Positions 15,620 through 25,306 of a stretch of DNA of 64,000 nucleotides are shown here, piece after piece; position 1 is the first letter of the stretch, and every line of letters begins with the position of its first letter. Under the pieces are notes generated by a model, which was not told the origin of the DNA, ran no database searches, and was given only the letters and a program-made list of their open reading frames with translations. This stretch comes from Streptacidiphilus rugosus AM-16 (lineage in GTDB: Bacteria; Actinomycetota; Actinomycetes; Streptomycetales; Streptomycetaceae). The stretch covers positions 372,001-436,000 of the forward strand of contig NZ_JQMJ01000003.1 of the NCBI RefSeq assembly GCF_000744655.1. The letters run 5' to 3'. A program made the position numbers and the translations under genes.

Positions 15620-17749
15620 ATGAATTACGCCCGGCGGCTCGCCGCGCTTCCTGCCGGAAGACGAGCCAAATGGATCGTCCTCGCCGTGTGGATCGTGGCG
15701 CTGCTCGCGCTCGGTCCGCTGTCCGGCAAGCTCTCCAGCGCCCTGGACAACCAGACCTCCAGCTGGCTGCCGGGCAATGCCGAATCCACCAAGGTCCTGA
15801 ACCTGCAGGGGCAGTTCGCCTCGACCGAGGCGGTCCCCGCCGTCGTCGTCTACACCCGTGACGGCGGGATCACCCAGGCCGACCTCGCCAAGGCCACGGC
15901 GGACGCCGCCGCCTTCGCCAAGGTCGACCACGTCGTCGGCCCGATCGCGCCGCCGCACGCGTCCGCGGACGGCAAGGCGCTGGCCACCTCGGTGATGATC
16001 GACATGTCGAAGGGCGGCTGGAACAACCTCGGCCCGGCCGTCGACTCGATCCGCGCCACCGCCACCGCGGGCGACCCCGGCCTCACCGCCCACATCGGCG
16101 GCCCCGGCGGCTCCGGCGCGGACCAGAGCAAGGCCTTCGCCGGGATCGACGGAACCCTGCTCTACTCGACCCTCGGCGTCGTCATCATCCTGCTGCTGCT
16201 GACCTACCGCAGCCCGACCCTCTGGCTGCTGCCGCTGATCTCCTCGGGCGTGGCCCTGACGGCCGCCCAGGCGGTCATCTACCTGCTGGCCGCGCACGCC
16301 GGACTGACCGTCAACGGCCAGAGCCAGGGCATCCTCACCGTGCTCGTCATCGGCGCGGGCACGGACTACGCGCTGCTGCTCGTCGCCCGCTACCGCGAGG
16401 AGCTGCGCCGCCACGAGGACCGTCACGAAGCCATGGCCGAGGCGCTGCACCGGGCCGGCCCGGCGATCCTGGCCAGCGCGGCGACGGTGGCCGTCTCCAT
16501 GCTGTGCCTGATGGTCGCCCAGATGAACTCGACCAGCGGCCTCGGCCCGGTCTGCGCGATCGGCGTCGCCGTCGCCCTGCTGGCGATGCTGACGCTGCTG
16601 CCGGCCCTGCTGGTGATCTGCGGGCGCTGGGTGTTCTGGCCGGTCAAGCCGACCTACGGCTCCGTGGAGCCGACGGAGACCGGCATCTGGGCCCGCATCG
16701 GCGGCTCGATCGGGCGCCGTCCGCGGATCGTCTGGATCGGCACCACGCTGGCCCTCGGCGCGCTGGCGCTGGGCATGTTCAGCCTGAAGGCGGACGGCCT
16801 CTCCACCGCGGGCTCCTTCACCGACAAGCCGGACTCCGTCACCGCGCAGACCGTCATCGACGGCCACTTCCCGGCCGGCACCGGCTCGCCGCTGCGCGTC
16901 ATCTCCTCGGCCGCGAGCGCGAACCAGGTCGTCGCCGCACTGAACACGCTCGACGGCCACGGCCTCACCGGGGTCACCCCGCCGGTGGTCCGCGGCGGCT
17001 ACGCGTACACGACCGCCACGCTGACCAGCGCGCCGGACAGCAGCACGGCGGAGAACACGGTCGACGCGGCGCGGACCGCGGTGCACGCCGTCCCCGGCGC
17101 GCAGGCGGTCGTCGGCGGTGACACGGCCGTCCGCCTGGACGTCCAGCGGGCGGCGAACCACGACAACCAGGTGATCATCCCGCTGGTGCTGGTCGTGGTC
17201 CTGCTCATCCTGGGCCTGCTGCTGCGGGCCGTGGTGGCGCCGATCGTGCTGATCCTGACGGTCGTGCTCTCCTTCGCGGCGGCGCTGGGCATCTCCTCGC
17301 TGGCCTTCCAGCACCTCTTCCACTTCGAGGGCGAGGACAACGCGTTCCCGCTGTTCGTCTTCGTCTTCCTGGTGGCCCTGGGCATCGACTACAACATCTT
17401 CCTGATGACCCGGGTCCGCGAGGAGTCGGCCAAGCACGGCACCCGTGCCGGGGCGCTGGCCGGCCTGGCGGCGACGGGCGGCGTGATCACCTCGGCGGGC
17501 CTGATCCTGGCCAGCACGTTCGGCGTGCTGGGCACCCTGCCGATCGTCGGCTTCGCGGAGATCGGCTTCGCGGTCTGCCTGGGCGTCCTGCTGGACACCT
17601 TCATCGTCCGCTCGGTGCTGGTGACCGCACTGGCCATGGACCTGGACCACCGCCTCTGGTGGCCCTCCGCCCTCGGCCGCGGCCTGAACCGCTCCCTGAC
17701 GGCCGCCAAGGGCGTGCCCGCGGCCGCCTCCGAGGCGGCCGACCGCTAG
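15620..17749 (+). CDS. MMPL/RND-family membrane transporter
   Basis: The 709-residue protein has the duplicated RND-like layout: one N-terminal helix (WIVLAVWIVALLALGPLSG), an extracytoplasmic loop, five helices, a second helix-loop-helix set near 380, and a final bundle. VIGAGTDYALLLVARYREEL in the first half and ALGIDYNIFLMTRVREES in the second are the paired MMPL signatures with the proton-relay Asp-Tyr. GGGGGA lies 7-8 nt before the ATG at 15620. Promoter: TTGACA at 15542-15547, with a weak CATCGT -10 18 bp on. MMPL proteins export lipids or drugs; the substrate is unknown. Confidence 0.9.
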   Translation: MNYARRLAALPAGRRAKWIVLAVWIVALLALGPLSGKLSSALDNQTSSWLPGNAESTKVLNLQGQFASTEAVPAVVVYTRDGGITQADLAKATADAAAFAKVDHVVGPIAPPHASADGKALATSVMIDMSKGGWNNLGPAVDSIRATATAGDPGLTAHIGGPGGSGADQSKAFAGIDGTLLYSTLGVVIILLLLTYRSPTLWLLPLISSGVALTAAQAVIYLLAAHAGLTVNGQSQGILTVLVIGAGTDYALLLVARYREELRRHEDRHEAMAEALHRAGPAILASAATVAVSMLCLMVAQMNSTSGLGPVCAIGVAVALLAMLTLLPALLVICGRWVFWPVKPTYGSVEPTETGIWARIGGSIGRRPRIVWIGTTLALGALALGMFSLKADGLSTAGSFTDKPDSVTAQTVIDGHFPAGTGSPLRVISSAASANQVVAALNTLDGHGLTGVTPPVVRGGYAYTTATLTSAPDSSTAENTVDAARTAVHAVPGAQAVVGGDTAVRLDVQRAANHDNQVIIPLVLVVVLLILGLLLRAVVAPIVLILTVVLSFAAALGISSLAFQHLFHFEGEDNAFPLFVFVFLVALGIDYNIFLMTRVREESAKHGTRAGALAGLAATGGVITSAGLILASTFGVLGTLPIVGFAEIGFAVCLGVLLDTFIVRSVLVTALAMDLDHRLWWPSALGRGLNRSLTAAKGVPAAASEAADR

Positions 17750-17757
17750 ACCCCGCC

Positions 17758-17859
17758 AGGGGCGCGGGGAACTGCGCGAGCAACCACCGGCGAAAAGCGG
17801 TCCTGCTCGCTCGGCGACACACCACTTCGGTGGCTTGTCGCGCAGTTCCCCGCGCCCCT
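17758..17859. repeat. GGGGCGCGRGGAACTG inverted repeat, copy b
   Basis: The arms AGGGGCGCGGGGAACTGCGC...AACCAC and GTGGCTTGTCGCGC...CGCGCCCCT are nearly perfectly complementary over ~30 bp. The loop contains a further small hairpin (CACTTCGGTG, 17823-17832). It lies between the MMPL stop and the PPK2 start, and is the best-preserved copy in the window. Confidence 0.75.
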
Positions 17860-17879
17860 GCGTGCTGCATGGTTGGTCA

Positions 17880-18677
17880 ATGACGAACAAGCTCCCGAAG
17901 AAGGCCTACGAAGCCGAGCTCTACCGGCTCCAGTCCGAGCTCGTCACGCTCCAGGAGTGGGTCAGGGCCACCGGCGCCCGACTCGTCGTCATCTTCGAGG
18001 GGCGCGACGCCGCCGGCAAGGGCGGGGCCATCAAGCGGGTCACCCAGTACCTCAACCCCCGCATCGCACGGATCGCCGCACTGCCCGCGCCCACCGAACG
18101 TGAGCGCGGGCAGTGGTACTTCCAGCGCTACATCGAGCACCTGCCCGGCGCGGGCGAGATCGTCCTGTTCGACCGGAGCTGGTACAACCGCGCCGGCGTC
18201 GAGCGCGTCATGGGCTTCTGCACCCAGGACGAGTACCACCGGTTCCTGCACCAGTGCCCGATCTTCGAGCGGATGCTGGTCGAGGACGGGATCATCCTGA
18301 TCAAGTACTGGTTCTCCGTCAGCGACCACGAGCAGGAACGCCGTTTCCGCGGCCGCAGGGACGACCCCATGCGCCGCTGGAAGCTCTCCCCGATGGACCT
18401 GGAGTCCATCACCCGCTGGGAGGACTACTCCCGCGCCAAGGACGAGATGTTCGTCCACACCGACATCCCCGAGGCCCGCTGGAACGTGGTCGAGAGCGAG
18501 AACAAGAAGCGCGCCAGGCTCAACATGATGGCGCACCTGCTCTCCGCCGTCCCCTACGTGGAACAGCCCGCCCGTCCGATCAAGTTCCCCAAGCGGCCGG
18601 ACCCCACCGGCTACGTCCGGCCGCCCCGCGACGAGCAGCACTACGTGCCGGACCACGCGGCGACGCTCACCGACTGA
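17880..18677 (+). CDS. ppk2: Polyphosphate kinase 2
   Basis: The 265-residue protein has the PPK2 P-loop (VIFEGRDAAGKGGAIKRV), the lid/Walker-B segment VLFDRSWYNRAGVERVMGFC and the conserved FSVSDHEQERRFRGRRDDP. PPK2 enzymes phosphorylate nucleoside mono- or diphosphates with polyphosphate. As a single-domain protein of this length it probably acts on nucleoside diphosphates. The ATG at 17880 has no obvious ribosome-binding site; an inverted repeat ends 20 bp before it, so the 5' end is uncertain. Confidence 0.92.
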   Translation: MTNKLPKKAYEAELYRLQSELVTLQEWVRATGARLVVIFEGRDAAGKGGAIKRVTQYLNPRIARIAALPAPTERERGQWYFQRYIEHLPGAGEIVLFDRSWYNRAGVERVMGFCTQDEYHRFLHQCPIFERMLVEDGIILIKYWFSVSDHEQERRFRGRRDDPMRRWKLSPMDLESITRWEDYSRAKDEMFVHTDIPEARWNVVESENKKRARLNMMAHLLSAVPYVEQPARPIKFPKRPDPTGYVRPPRDEQHYVPDHAATLTD

Positions 18678-18705
18678 TCCGGAGGGAAAGCCCCGCGACG
18701 GACCG

Positions 18706-21700
18706 TCAGACGAAGTAGCCGAGCACCTCCATGAAGACCGACGCGGGCGCGGCGCCGAGGTTGCGGATGTCGACCCTGCCGCTCGCGTTCAGCGGCACCA
18801 GGACCAGGTTGTCGCTGCGGTGGCCGGGCACGGTCCAGCCGACGCCGGGCGCCGCGGGCACCGCGCCGCCGTCGGGCCAGGCGGTCAGGGAGCCGCCGAG
18901 CGTGCTGCCGTTGCTGCCCAGTTCGACCAGGACCGCCTTCGCGCCCGAGGGGCCGAGGGGGAGCCCGGCGTAGGAGGTGGGGCGCACCGAGGTGCCGCCG
19001 GACGGCAGCCGCGCGTAACGGAACTGACCGATCCCCGCATCGCTGTCCAGCAGCACCGAAGGCGTCGTCGCGACGAAGGTCGCGCCGGGGCCCGCGTGCG
19101 CCGCGCCGACGGCCCCCGGCGCGCCGTACCAGCCCACGACCACCGCGTTGACCGCGACACCTCCGGTGCCCGCGTTCCGCAGGTCGACCAGGCCGCCCGC
19201 TCCCACCGGCACCGTCAGCAGATCGGACATGGCGTCCGAACCCCGGTTCCAGAACAGGCTGCCGGCGGCGGGGCGGGCGGCTCCGTGCGCCCAGACCGTC
19301 AGCGAGCCGTCGCTCGCGGCCGCGGAGGCGGTGACGTCGAGCACCACCGCGGTCGCGCCCGCGGGAACGCCCGCCCGGCCCGTGACCGCCACACTGACGG
19401 TGCCCTGGCCCGCCAGCGGCGCGGTGCCCGCCCGGCCGATGCCGCGCGCCGTGTCCAGGACATAGGCGGGAGCGACCGGCGTGAGGCCCCTGCCGGTGCC
19501 CGGCTCGTAGTAGCCCAGCAGGTTCACCACGGCGTGGGCGGTGCCGCCGCTGCTGTTGACCAGGTCGACCGCGCCGCCCTGGCCCAGGGGCACGACCGCC
19601 GAGTGCTGGACGCTCTGCCCCGCCTGGTTCCACAGCACGGTGCCGTGGACCGGCCGGGTGCCCCCGTGCGGCCAGACGGTCAGCGCGCCGTTCGCGGCGG
19701 CGGGGCTCTGCACGCGCACCCCGACCAGCACGGCGGTGGCGTCGGCCGGCACGCCGTACGCTCCGGCCAGGGTGAGGCTGTCGGCGCCGCCCGCGGCGAG
19801 CGGCTGGTTGCCGGTCTGGCCGACCCCGGCCGAGGTGGAGAGCACCTGCACCGGCGCGACCGGCGTGTACCCGGCCGCGGGACCGCCGCTGACGACCACC
19901 CCGCGCACGGCGTGCACGTCGTTCAGCGCGCCGGTGCCGCCGGAGAAGCCGACGTACGCGGCGGACGTCAGCCCGGCGGCGGGGCTGTCGAGTTCGGGCA
20001 CGCCGTCGACGCTCACCCGCACCCGGCCGCGGGTCACCAGGACGTCGACCTGGTGGGTGCCCTGCCGCAGCGCGGCCGGCACGGTCGCCGACGCCAGGTA
20101 GGTGGGCGTCGCGGCGCCCGGCGCCGAGGACGTGAGCGCGACGAAGTTCGCGTGCCCGACGGCCGCGCTGTAGGTGGTGCGCAGCACGACGGAGACGGCG
20201 GGCTGCCCGGAGATGCCCACCCCGGAGCCGGTGCCGCCGACCACGCTCGGATCCGCCCTGGCCGGGTCGAGCAGGACGAAGGCGAGCCCGTCTCCCCCGG
20301 TGCCGGGACCGAACTGCGCGGTGAACGTCGCCCGCAGACCCTCGGTGCGCAACGGCCTGGTGAAGAAGGCGCTGCCGGCCTGGTAGCCGGCGGCCCCGGT
20401 CAGCTGGATGCCGCCGTCACCGGGAAGCGTCGCCGAACCGTTGACCTGCCAGGAGGCCGGCTGCACGTCGCTCACGTCGGCGGTGCCCGTGCCGACTCCG
20501 GTGAGCTGCTCGAACATCTCGCCCTGGGCCGTTCCGTCGGCGTTGAGGCCGTCGCCGGTGACCTCGTAGGAGGCGGTCAGCCGACCTGCGCCGCGCGGGG
20601 TGAAGGTCACCTGCTGCACCGCGGACTGGTCGGGGCCGATGACCAGGCCCTCGGAGAGCTGCAGCGCGCTGTTGAAGTCGCCGGTCGGCGCCTTGGCCTT
20701 GGTCACCGTCACCGGGATGTTGCCGGTGTTCGTGAGCGTGAAGGTCTGCGTGGCGGAGCCGCCGACGGGCACGGTTCCGAAGTCCGTGGTGGCGGCGGAG
20801 AGCACCAGGTGGCCCTGTCCGACCACGCCGCTCCCGCTGAGCGGCACCGTCACCGTCCCGCTGGTGCTGGTGACCGAGAATGAGGAGGCGTCGGCCTGAC
20901 CCGCCGTCGGGACGTAGCCGACGGAGACCACGATCGCGTTCCCCGGTGGCACGGTCGTGCCGACCGCGGGCAGCCCGGCCGCGGTGAACGGCCCGGTGGG
21001 GGCGGTGACGGCGCCGACCGTCTCAGAGACGGTTCCGGTGTTGGTGAGCTGGACGTTCATGGTCATGGTGGTGCGGGTCGGCACCTGCCCGAAGTCCAGC
21101 GAGGCCGGTGCGGCCCCCAGACCGGGCGCGGTGCCGACGCCGTGCAGCGCGAAGACCAGCTTCTGTCCACCGGACAGCGTGACGGCGACGGTGCCGTTCA
21201 CGCCGCCTGTGGTGGTCGGCGCGAAGTTCACCGGGATGTCGAGTGTCTGGTTCTGCGCCAGGGCGACCGGTGCGGTCGGCGCGTTCGCCCCGATGCCGAA
21301 GGGCGCGGCGGCGCTCCAGCCGGTGACCGTGACCCCACCCGCGGCCGCCGCCGTCAGGTGCAGCGTCCCGCTCGCGGTGGCGCCGACCCCGACCGGCCCG
21401 AAGTCCACCGGGCTCGCGGTCAGCGCGGTGTTCGCGGGACTGCCGAAGCCGTAGAGGAACCCGTCCCTGGTGCCGACGTACACGCGGCCGCCGGCCGTCA
21501 TCGGGGTGGCGAACTTGGCCGCGGTGCCGATCGGCGCGGACCAGAGCAGCGGAAGGAGTCCGGTGCTGTCGGGCGCGGCCGCGTAGGCGCGCAGCGTGCC
21601 GTTCGCGCCGGAGGCGTCGGTGGCGGAGACCATCCACAGCACGGCGCTGCCGCTGGTCGTGCCGTCCGAGGTGACCAGCGGCGAGCCGCTGGTGTAGCCG

Positions 21701-23001
21701 AAGGTGTCCTGGCTCTGGCCGGCCAGGGTGAGCGCGGGCAGGCCGTTCCCCGCCACCCCGACGTGCAGGGCGCGCAGCGGACCGTTGTTGCCGATCAGAT
21801 AGACGTATCCGCCGTCACCGCCGTAGAAGGCCGGATGCCCCCACAGGCCCTGGTAGGGGCCGGAGACGCCGAGGACCTTGTCCGTGCCTCCGGGGCCCTG
21901 GCCCATCCCGCCCAGGTCGTCGCGGTCGAGCAGGAAGAGCCTGCCGTCCTTGCCCTGCTCGACCATCAGGTGCGGGTGGGCCGCGGTGCCGTACCCGTCG
22001 GGCAGCGCCATCGGGCCGCCGGAGGAGATGTCCTTGTCGGTCCGGTCCAGGGTGGCGTTGTCGGTCGGGCTGAAGAAGTCTGCCGTGCTCAGGCTGCCGT
22101 CCTTGCCGACCGCGAGCCGGACCACGGATTCGGCGAGCGTGCCGGGGTCGATGCCGCCCGCGCCCGCGCTCGGGCTGATGCCGTTGCCGGTGCTGAAGAA
22201 GATCCGGCCGGGGCCGTCGGAGACCAGCCCGCCGCCGGCCTGCCAGATGCCCCCGCCACTCGTGCTCGACCCCGCCTCCGAGGCCCACAGGGAGGTGATG
22301 CTGTGGGTGGCGGTGCTGACGCCGACGATGTAACCGCGGTAGGGCTGCCGGTCGCAGTGGCCGCCGAAGCCCGCGTACACCGTGCCGTCGAGCAGCAGCA
22401 GGCCGGGGCGCTGCTGCTCGTAGAAGGGATCGAAGGTGACCCCCGGCTGGTTGGAGGCGGCGCCCTGGATGGTGACCGGCCAACCCGCCTTCTCGGCACC
22501 GGTGCTGGGGTCGACGCCGTGCATCAGCCAGGTCGGGTGCAGGTGGGTGGCGGTGCCGTCGTCCACCTTGGTGGTGAAGTAGAGCGTGCTGCTCGACGGG
22601 TCGTACACCGGTGTGGCCGTGGCTCCCAGACTGGGCGTCAGGTCCCCGCAGCTGATCGCGCTCGCAGGGAACGGCGTGCCGTAGTGGGCGCTCCAGGAGA
22701 CGGTACCGGTGGCCGCGTCCAGGCTGTACAGCGTGTTGTTCTCGGTGACGGCGACGACCTGACGGCCGATCACCAGCGGTTGTGCGTACACCTGCCCGTC
22801 GAGCTGGGTCCGGAAGAGCTGCCCGAAGGAAGAGGACTGCACGGCTGCCGGGGAGAGCGTCGGCTCGGACCGGTCCCAGCTGGTGCGCAGGTTGTCGACC
22901 CCCGCCGTGGTCTGGTCGGCGCGCGCGGCCGACGCCGTCCCGGCCAGCAGTGTGCCCACCATCGCCACCACGACCGTGGCAGCACCGAGTATCCGCCCCA
23001 C
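18706..23001 (-). CDS. Large secreted protein: propeller, ASH-like domains, lectin-like domain, three C-terminal repeats
   Basis: The 1431-residue protein starts at GTG 23001 with GAGGGGGG upstream and has a signal peptide (GAATVVVAMVGTLLAGTASA, cleavage near AARA). Residues ~45-520 are a PQQ-like beta-propeller (VTENNTLYSLDAATGTVSWS). Then come two or three Ig-like ASH/choice-of-anchor modules (PASLDFGQVPTRTTMTMNVQ, TDFGTVPVGGSATQTFTLTN), an L-type-lectin-like domain (~860-1060, GTGGDGLAFVLLDPARADP), and three ~120-residue repeats ending LLGYY, VVGWY and VLGYF. No catalytic residues are visible; binding or a surface role is inferred. There is no sortase motif or C-terminal membrane helix. 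Confidence 0.8.
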   Translation of the reverse strand: MGRILGAATVVVAMVGTLLAGTASAARADQTTAGVDNLRTSWDRSEPTLSPAAVQSSSFGQLFRTQLDGQVYAQPLVIGRQVVAVTENNTLYSLDAATGTVSWSAHYGTPFPASAISCGDLTPSLGATATPVYDPSSSTLYFTTKVDDGTATHLHPTWLMHGVDPSTGAEKAGWPVTIQGAASNQPGVTFDPFYEQQRPGLLLLDGTVYAGFGGHCDRQPYRGYIVGVSTATHSITSLWASEAGSSTSGGGIWQAGGGLVSDGPGRIFFSTGNGISPSAGAGGIDPGTLAESVVRLAVGKDGSLSTADFFSPTDNATLDRTDKDISSGGPMALPDGYGTAAHPHLMVEQGKDGRLFLLDRDDLGGMGQGPGGTDKVLGVSGPYQGLWGHPAFYGGDGGYVYLIGNNGPLRALHVGVAGNGLPALTLAGQSQDTFGYTSGSPLVTSDGTTSGSAVLWMVSATDASGANGTLRAYAAAPDSTGLLPLLWSAPIGTAAKFATPMTAGGRVYVGTRDGFLYGFGSPANTALTASPVDFGPVGVGATASGTLHLTAAAAGGVTVTGWSAAAPFGIGANAPTAPVALAQNQTLDIPVNFAPTTTGGVNGTVAVTLSGGQKLVFALHGVGTAPGLGAAPASLDFGQVPTRTTMTMNVQLTNTGTVSETVGAVTAPTGPFTAAGLPAVGTTVPPGNAIVVSVGYVPTAGQADASSFSVTSTSGTVTVPLSGSGVVGQGHLVLSAATTDFGTVPVGGSATQTFTLTNTGNIPVTVTKAKAPTGDFNSALQLSEGLVIGPDQSAVQQVTFTPRGAGRLTASYEVTGDGLNADGTAQGEMFEQLTGVGTGTADVSDVQPASWQVNGSATLPGDGGIQLTGAAGYQAGSAFFTRPLRTEGLRATFTAQFGPGTGGDGLAFVLLDPARADPSVVGGTGSGVGISGQPAVSVVLRTTYSAAVGHANFVALTSSAPGAATPTYLASATVPAALRQGTHQVDVLVTRGRVRVSVDGVPELDSPAAGLTSAAYVGFSGGTGALNDVHAVRGVVVSGGPAAGYTPVAPVQVLSTSAGVGQTGNQPLAAGGADSLTLAGAYGVPADATAVLVGVRVQSPAAANGALTVWPHGGTRPVHGTVLWNQAGQSVQHSAVVPLGQGGAVDLVNSSGGTAHAVVNLLGYYEPGTGRGLTPVAPAYVLDTARGIGRAGTAPLAGQGTVSVAVTGRAGVPAGATAVVLDVTASAAASDGSLTVWAHGAARPAAGSLFWNRGSDAMSDLLTVPVGAGGLVDLRNAGTGGVAVNAVVVGWYGAPGAVGAAHAGPGATFVATTPSVLLDSDAGIGQFRYARLPSGGTSVRPTSYAGLPLGPSGAKAVLVELGSNGSTLGGSLTAWPDGGAVPAAPGVGWTVPGHRSDNLVLVPLNASGRVDIRNLGAAPASVFMEVLGYFV

Positions 23002-23186
23002 CGAGGCCCCCCTCGAAAGAACCCGAGAGCGAGAACACAGGCGGCACGGTCACGCCTGGCTTTCGCAGAACGCTCGTGGTTCTAACACCTGTCGCCCGCC
23101 CCCGGCACCCCTCGGGCCCCAGCCGTTCCGTGACCGTTATCCGAGCGCGCGGGCGGGCGGGATGGCGGGCGGTTTCCGGGAATGAC

Positions 23187-23226
23187 AAAGCCCCCGCAGT
23201 GACCAACGTCACTGCGGGGGCTTTTT
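23187..23226. terminator. Strong stem-loop terminator
   Basis: AAAGCCCCCGCAGTGA and TCACTGCGGGGGCTTT form a 16-bp perfect stem with a 6-nt loop, followed by TTTT on the plus strand. It lies directly after the tRNA-Leu gene (minus strand) and isolates it from the secreted-protein gene. Confidence 0.9.
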
Positions 23227-23227
23227 G

Positions 23228-23311
23228 TGCGCGAGGGGGGAGTTGAACCCCCACGCCCTTTCGGGCACTGGAACCTGAATCCAGCGCGTCTGCCTATTCC
23301 GCCACCCGCGC
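23228..23311 (-). tRNA. tRNA-Leu (CAG)
   Basis: Read on the minus strand, the gene begins GCGCGGGTGGCGGAATAGG and has the long variable arm of a class II tRNA (GCCCGAAAGGGC) and a T arm GGGGGTTCAACTCCCCC. The acceptor stem GCGCGGG pairs with CTCGCGC with one G-U. The anticodon loop contains CAG. CCA is not encoded, as usual in Streptomyces. Confidence 0.95.
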
Positions 23312-23329
23312 ATCTGGGTGATGTCTTCG

Positions 23330-23359
23330 ACTCTACCGAAAGTCCCTCGAAGCTTTCAA
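23330..23359 (-). promoter_or_regulatory. tRNA-Leu promoter
   Basis: On the minus strand TTGAAA (23354-23359) and TAGAGT (23330-23335) are 18 bp apart, 19 bp before the tRNA 5' end, a good match to housekeeping promoters. Confidence 0.65.
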
Positions 23360-23691
23360 ACCGGTTGTTCCCGGCCTGTTCAGCCCCGCGTTTCCTGCGG
23401 TGTCGCCTTCCGACGAGAAGAACAGTAGCACGTCGGAGGGGGTCCCCTCACATCGCGCCGGGGCGGCCCCCGGGCCCGGTCGCGCGCAACCGGGCCCGGC
23501 CGAACGAGTGAGACGCGGATGCCCGGTGACTACGCCGGGTACCAGTCCACTGGCATCCTGCTGCGAGCCGGGAGAACCGAGGAACCACACGTCGGTCCCA
23601 GGCGTAGATACGATCAGTAAGGCACACAAGCAGCCGCCGCCCTCGCACCAGCGCCGGGTGGGACGACGACACCCGACGGAAGGGGGTGCCC
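23360..23691. other. Upstream region of fhaA, no gene seen
   Basis: About 330 bp without a convincing reading frame. TACGAT at 23609-23614 could be a -10 for the fhaA operon, but no good -35 is present. The ribosome-binding site GGAAGGGGG is at its right end. Confidence 0.4.
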
Positions 23692-24585
23692 GTGGGAGCC
23701 CTGAAGAAGTTCGAGCAGCGGCTGGAGGGCTTTGTCAACGGCGCCTTCGCCAAGGTGTTCAAGTCCGAGGTGCAACCGGTCGAGATCGCCGGCGCGCTGC
23801 AGCGCGAGTGCGACAACAACGCCAGCATCTGGAACCGCGACCGCACCGTGGTGCCCAACGACTTCATCGTCGAGCTGAGCCCGCACGACCACGAGCGCCT
23901 GAGCCCGTACTCCGGACAGCTGGGCACCGAGCTGGCCGGGATGGTGCGCGAGTACGCCCAGGCGCAGCGGTACTCCTTCATGGGTCCGCTCAAGGTCCAG
24001 CTGGAGCGCGCCGAGGACCTGGACACCGGCCTGTACCGGGTCCGCAGCCGGATCGAGGCCGGCCCCGAGCAGCAGGCCCAGCAGCAGATGCAGGCGCAGC
24101 AGGGCTACCGCCAGCCGCCCGCGCCCCCCGCCGCGCCGCCCTACGGCGGCCAGCAGGCGCAGGCCTGGCAGCCGCAGCCCGGCCAGGCGCCGCCGATGCC
24201 ACCCACCGCGCCCGCCTTCCCCGCCGTGGGCAACGGCGACGGCCACAACGTGCACCCGTTCCCCGGCGGCGGCCAGTCCCCCGCCGCGAGCGGCCAGGGC
24301 CAGGCCGTGCGCCGCTGGCTGGAGATGAACGGCGAACGCCACCCGCTCGACCGTCCGGTCGTCGTCCTGGGCCGCAGCACCGAGGCGGACGTGCGGGTCG
24401 ACGACCCGGGAGTCTCCCGGCGGCATGCGGAGATCCGGACCGGAAACCCCTCGATGGTGCTCGACCTCGGGTCCACCAACGGCATCGTGGTCGACGGACA
24501 GCACACCGGTCGCGCTACGCTCCGCGACGGCTCACGGATCGTCCTGGGCAGTACCACCATCGTCTACCGGCAAGCCGAAGGGTGA
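23692..24585 (+). CDS. fhaA: FhaA: DUF3662 and FHA domain signalling protein
   Basis: The 297-residue protein has an N-terminal DUF3662/FhaA domain (LKKFEQRLEGFVNGAFAKVF, QPVEIAGALQRECDNN), a Gln/Pro-rich linker (~125-205) and a C-terminal FHA domain (VVVLGRSTEADVRVDDPGVS, then RRHAEI and DLGSTNGIVVDG) that binds phosphothreonine. I chose the GTG at 23692, 5-6 nt after GGAAGGGGG; the in-frame GTG at 23686 lies too close. It is the first gene of fhaA-fhaB-pstP-rodA-pbpA-pknB, where FHA proteins read the output of the PknB kinase in cell-envelope growth. Confidence 0.93.
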   Translation: MGALKKFEQRLEGFVNGAFAKVFKSEVQPVEIAGALQRECDNNASIWNRDRTVVPNDFIVELSPHDHERLSPYSGQLGTELAGMVREYAQAQRYSFMGPLKVQLERAEDLDTGLYRVRSRIEAGPEQQAQQQMQAQQGYRQPPAPPAAPPYGGQQAQAWQPQPGQAPPMPPTAPAFPAVGNGDGHNVHPFPGGGQSPAASGQGQAVRRWLEMNGERHPLDRPVVVLGRSTEADVRVDDPGVSRRHAEIRTGNPSMVLDLGSTNGIVVDGQHTGRATLRDGSRIVLGSTTIVYRQAEG

Positions 24586-24595
24586 CGCGGGGCAC

Positions 24596-25141
24596 ATGTC
24601 AGAGCTGACCCTCACGGTCATGCGGCTCGGTTTCCTGGCCGTTCTGTGGCTGTTCGTCATCGTCGCGGTCCAGGTGATCAGGTCCGACCTGTTCGGCACC
24701 AAGGTCACCCAGCGGGCCGCCACCGCCGCCCGGCGCGGCAATGCCGCGGCCGCGCCGAACACCGGGCGCCAGGCGGTGTCGTCCACCGCGGTCACCGCCC
24801 CGCGCCAGCAGCCGCAGCAGCAGGCCGGCCGGCAGCGCCGGGGCGCGCCGACGCACCTGGTGATCACCCAGGGCTCGCTGGCGGGCACCACGGTCGCACT
24901 CCAGGGGCAGACCATCACGCTCGGCCGGGCCCACGACTCGACCATCGTGCTGGACGACGACTACGCCTCCTCGCGGCACGCGCGCATCTACCCGGACAAC
25001 GCCGCGGGCGCCTGGATCGTGGAGGACCTGAACTCCACCAACGGCACGTACCTCGACAGCATGCGGCTGACCAGCCCGACGCCGCTGCAGCCGGGATCCG
25101 CGGTCAGGATCGGCCGCACCGTCATCGAGCTGCGGAAGTGA
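24596..25141 (+). CDS. fhaB: FhaB/FipA-type FHA domain membrane protein
   Basis: The 181-residue protein has one N-terminal membrane helix (LGFLAVLWLFVIVAVQVI), a Gln/Ala-rich linker, and a C-terminal FHA domain (ITLGRAHDSTIVLDDDYASS, RHARI, DLNSTNGTYLDSM). It follows fhaA by 10 bp. The mycobacterial orthologue links phosphothreonine signalling to division and peptidoglycan synthesis. The start is the ATG at 24596. Confidence 0.93.
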   Translation: MSELTLTVMRLGFLAVLWLFVIVAVQVIRSDLFGTKVTQRAATAARRGNAAAAPNTGRQAVSSTAVTAPRQQPQQQAGRQRRGAPTHLVITQGSLAGTTVALQGQTITLGRAHDSTIVLDDDYASSRHARIYPDNAAGAWIVEDLNSTNGTYLDSMRLTSPTPLQPGSAVRIGRTVIELRK

Positions 25142-25306
25142 CGCTGCGATGATCCGACGCGTGCAGACGCCGGCGCCCCGGCCGGGGGCCGGGCACTTCG
25201 GGCCCGACCTGATGCCCGCGCGCGGGGCCGGTGGGTCGTACGATGCAGCAACGCACGCTGCACCGGAGCATCGCGCAGGGGACCGAGGGAAGGGGGCGGA
25301 CGGCGC

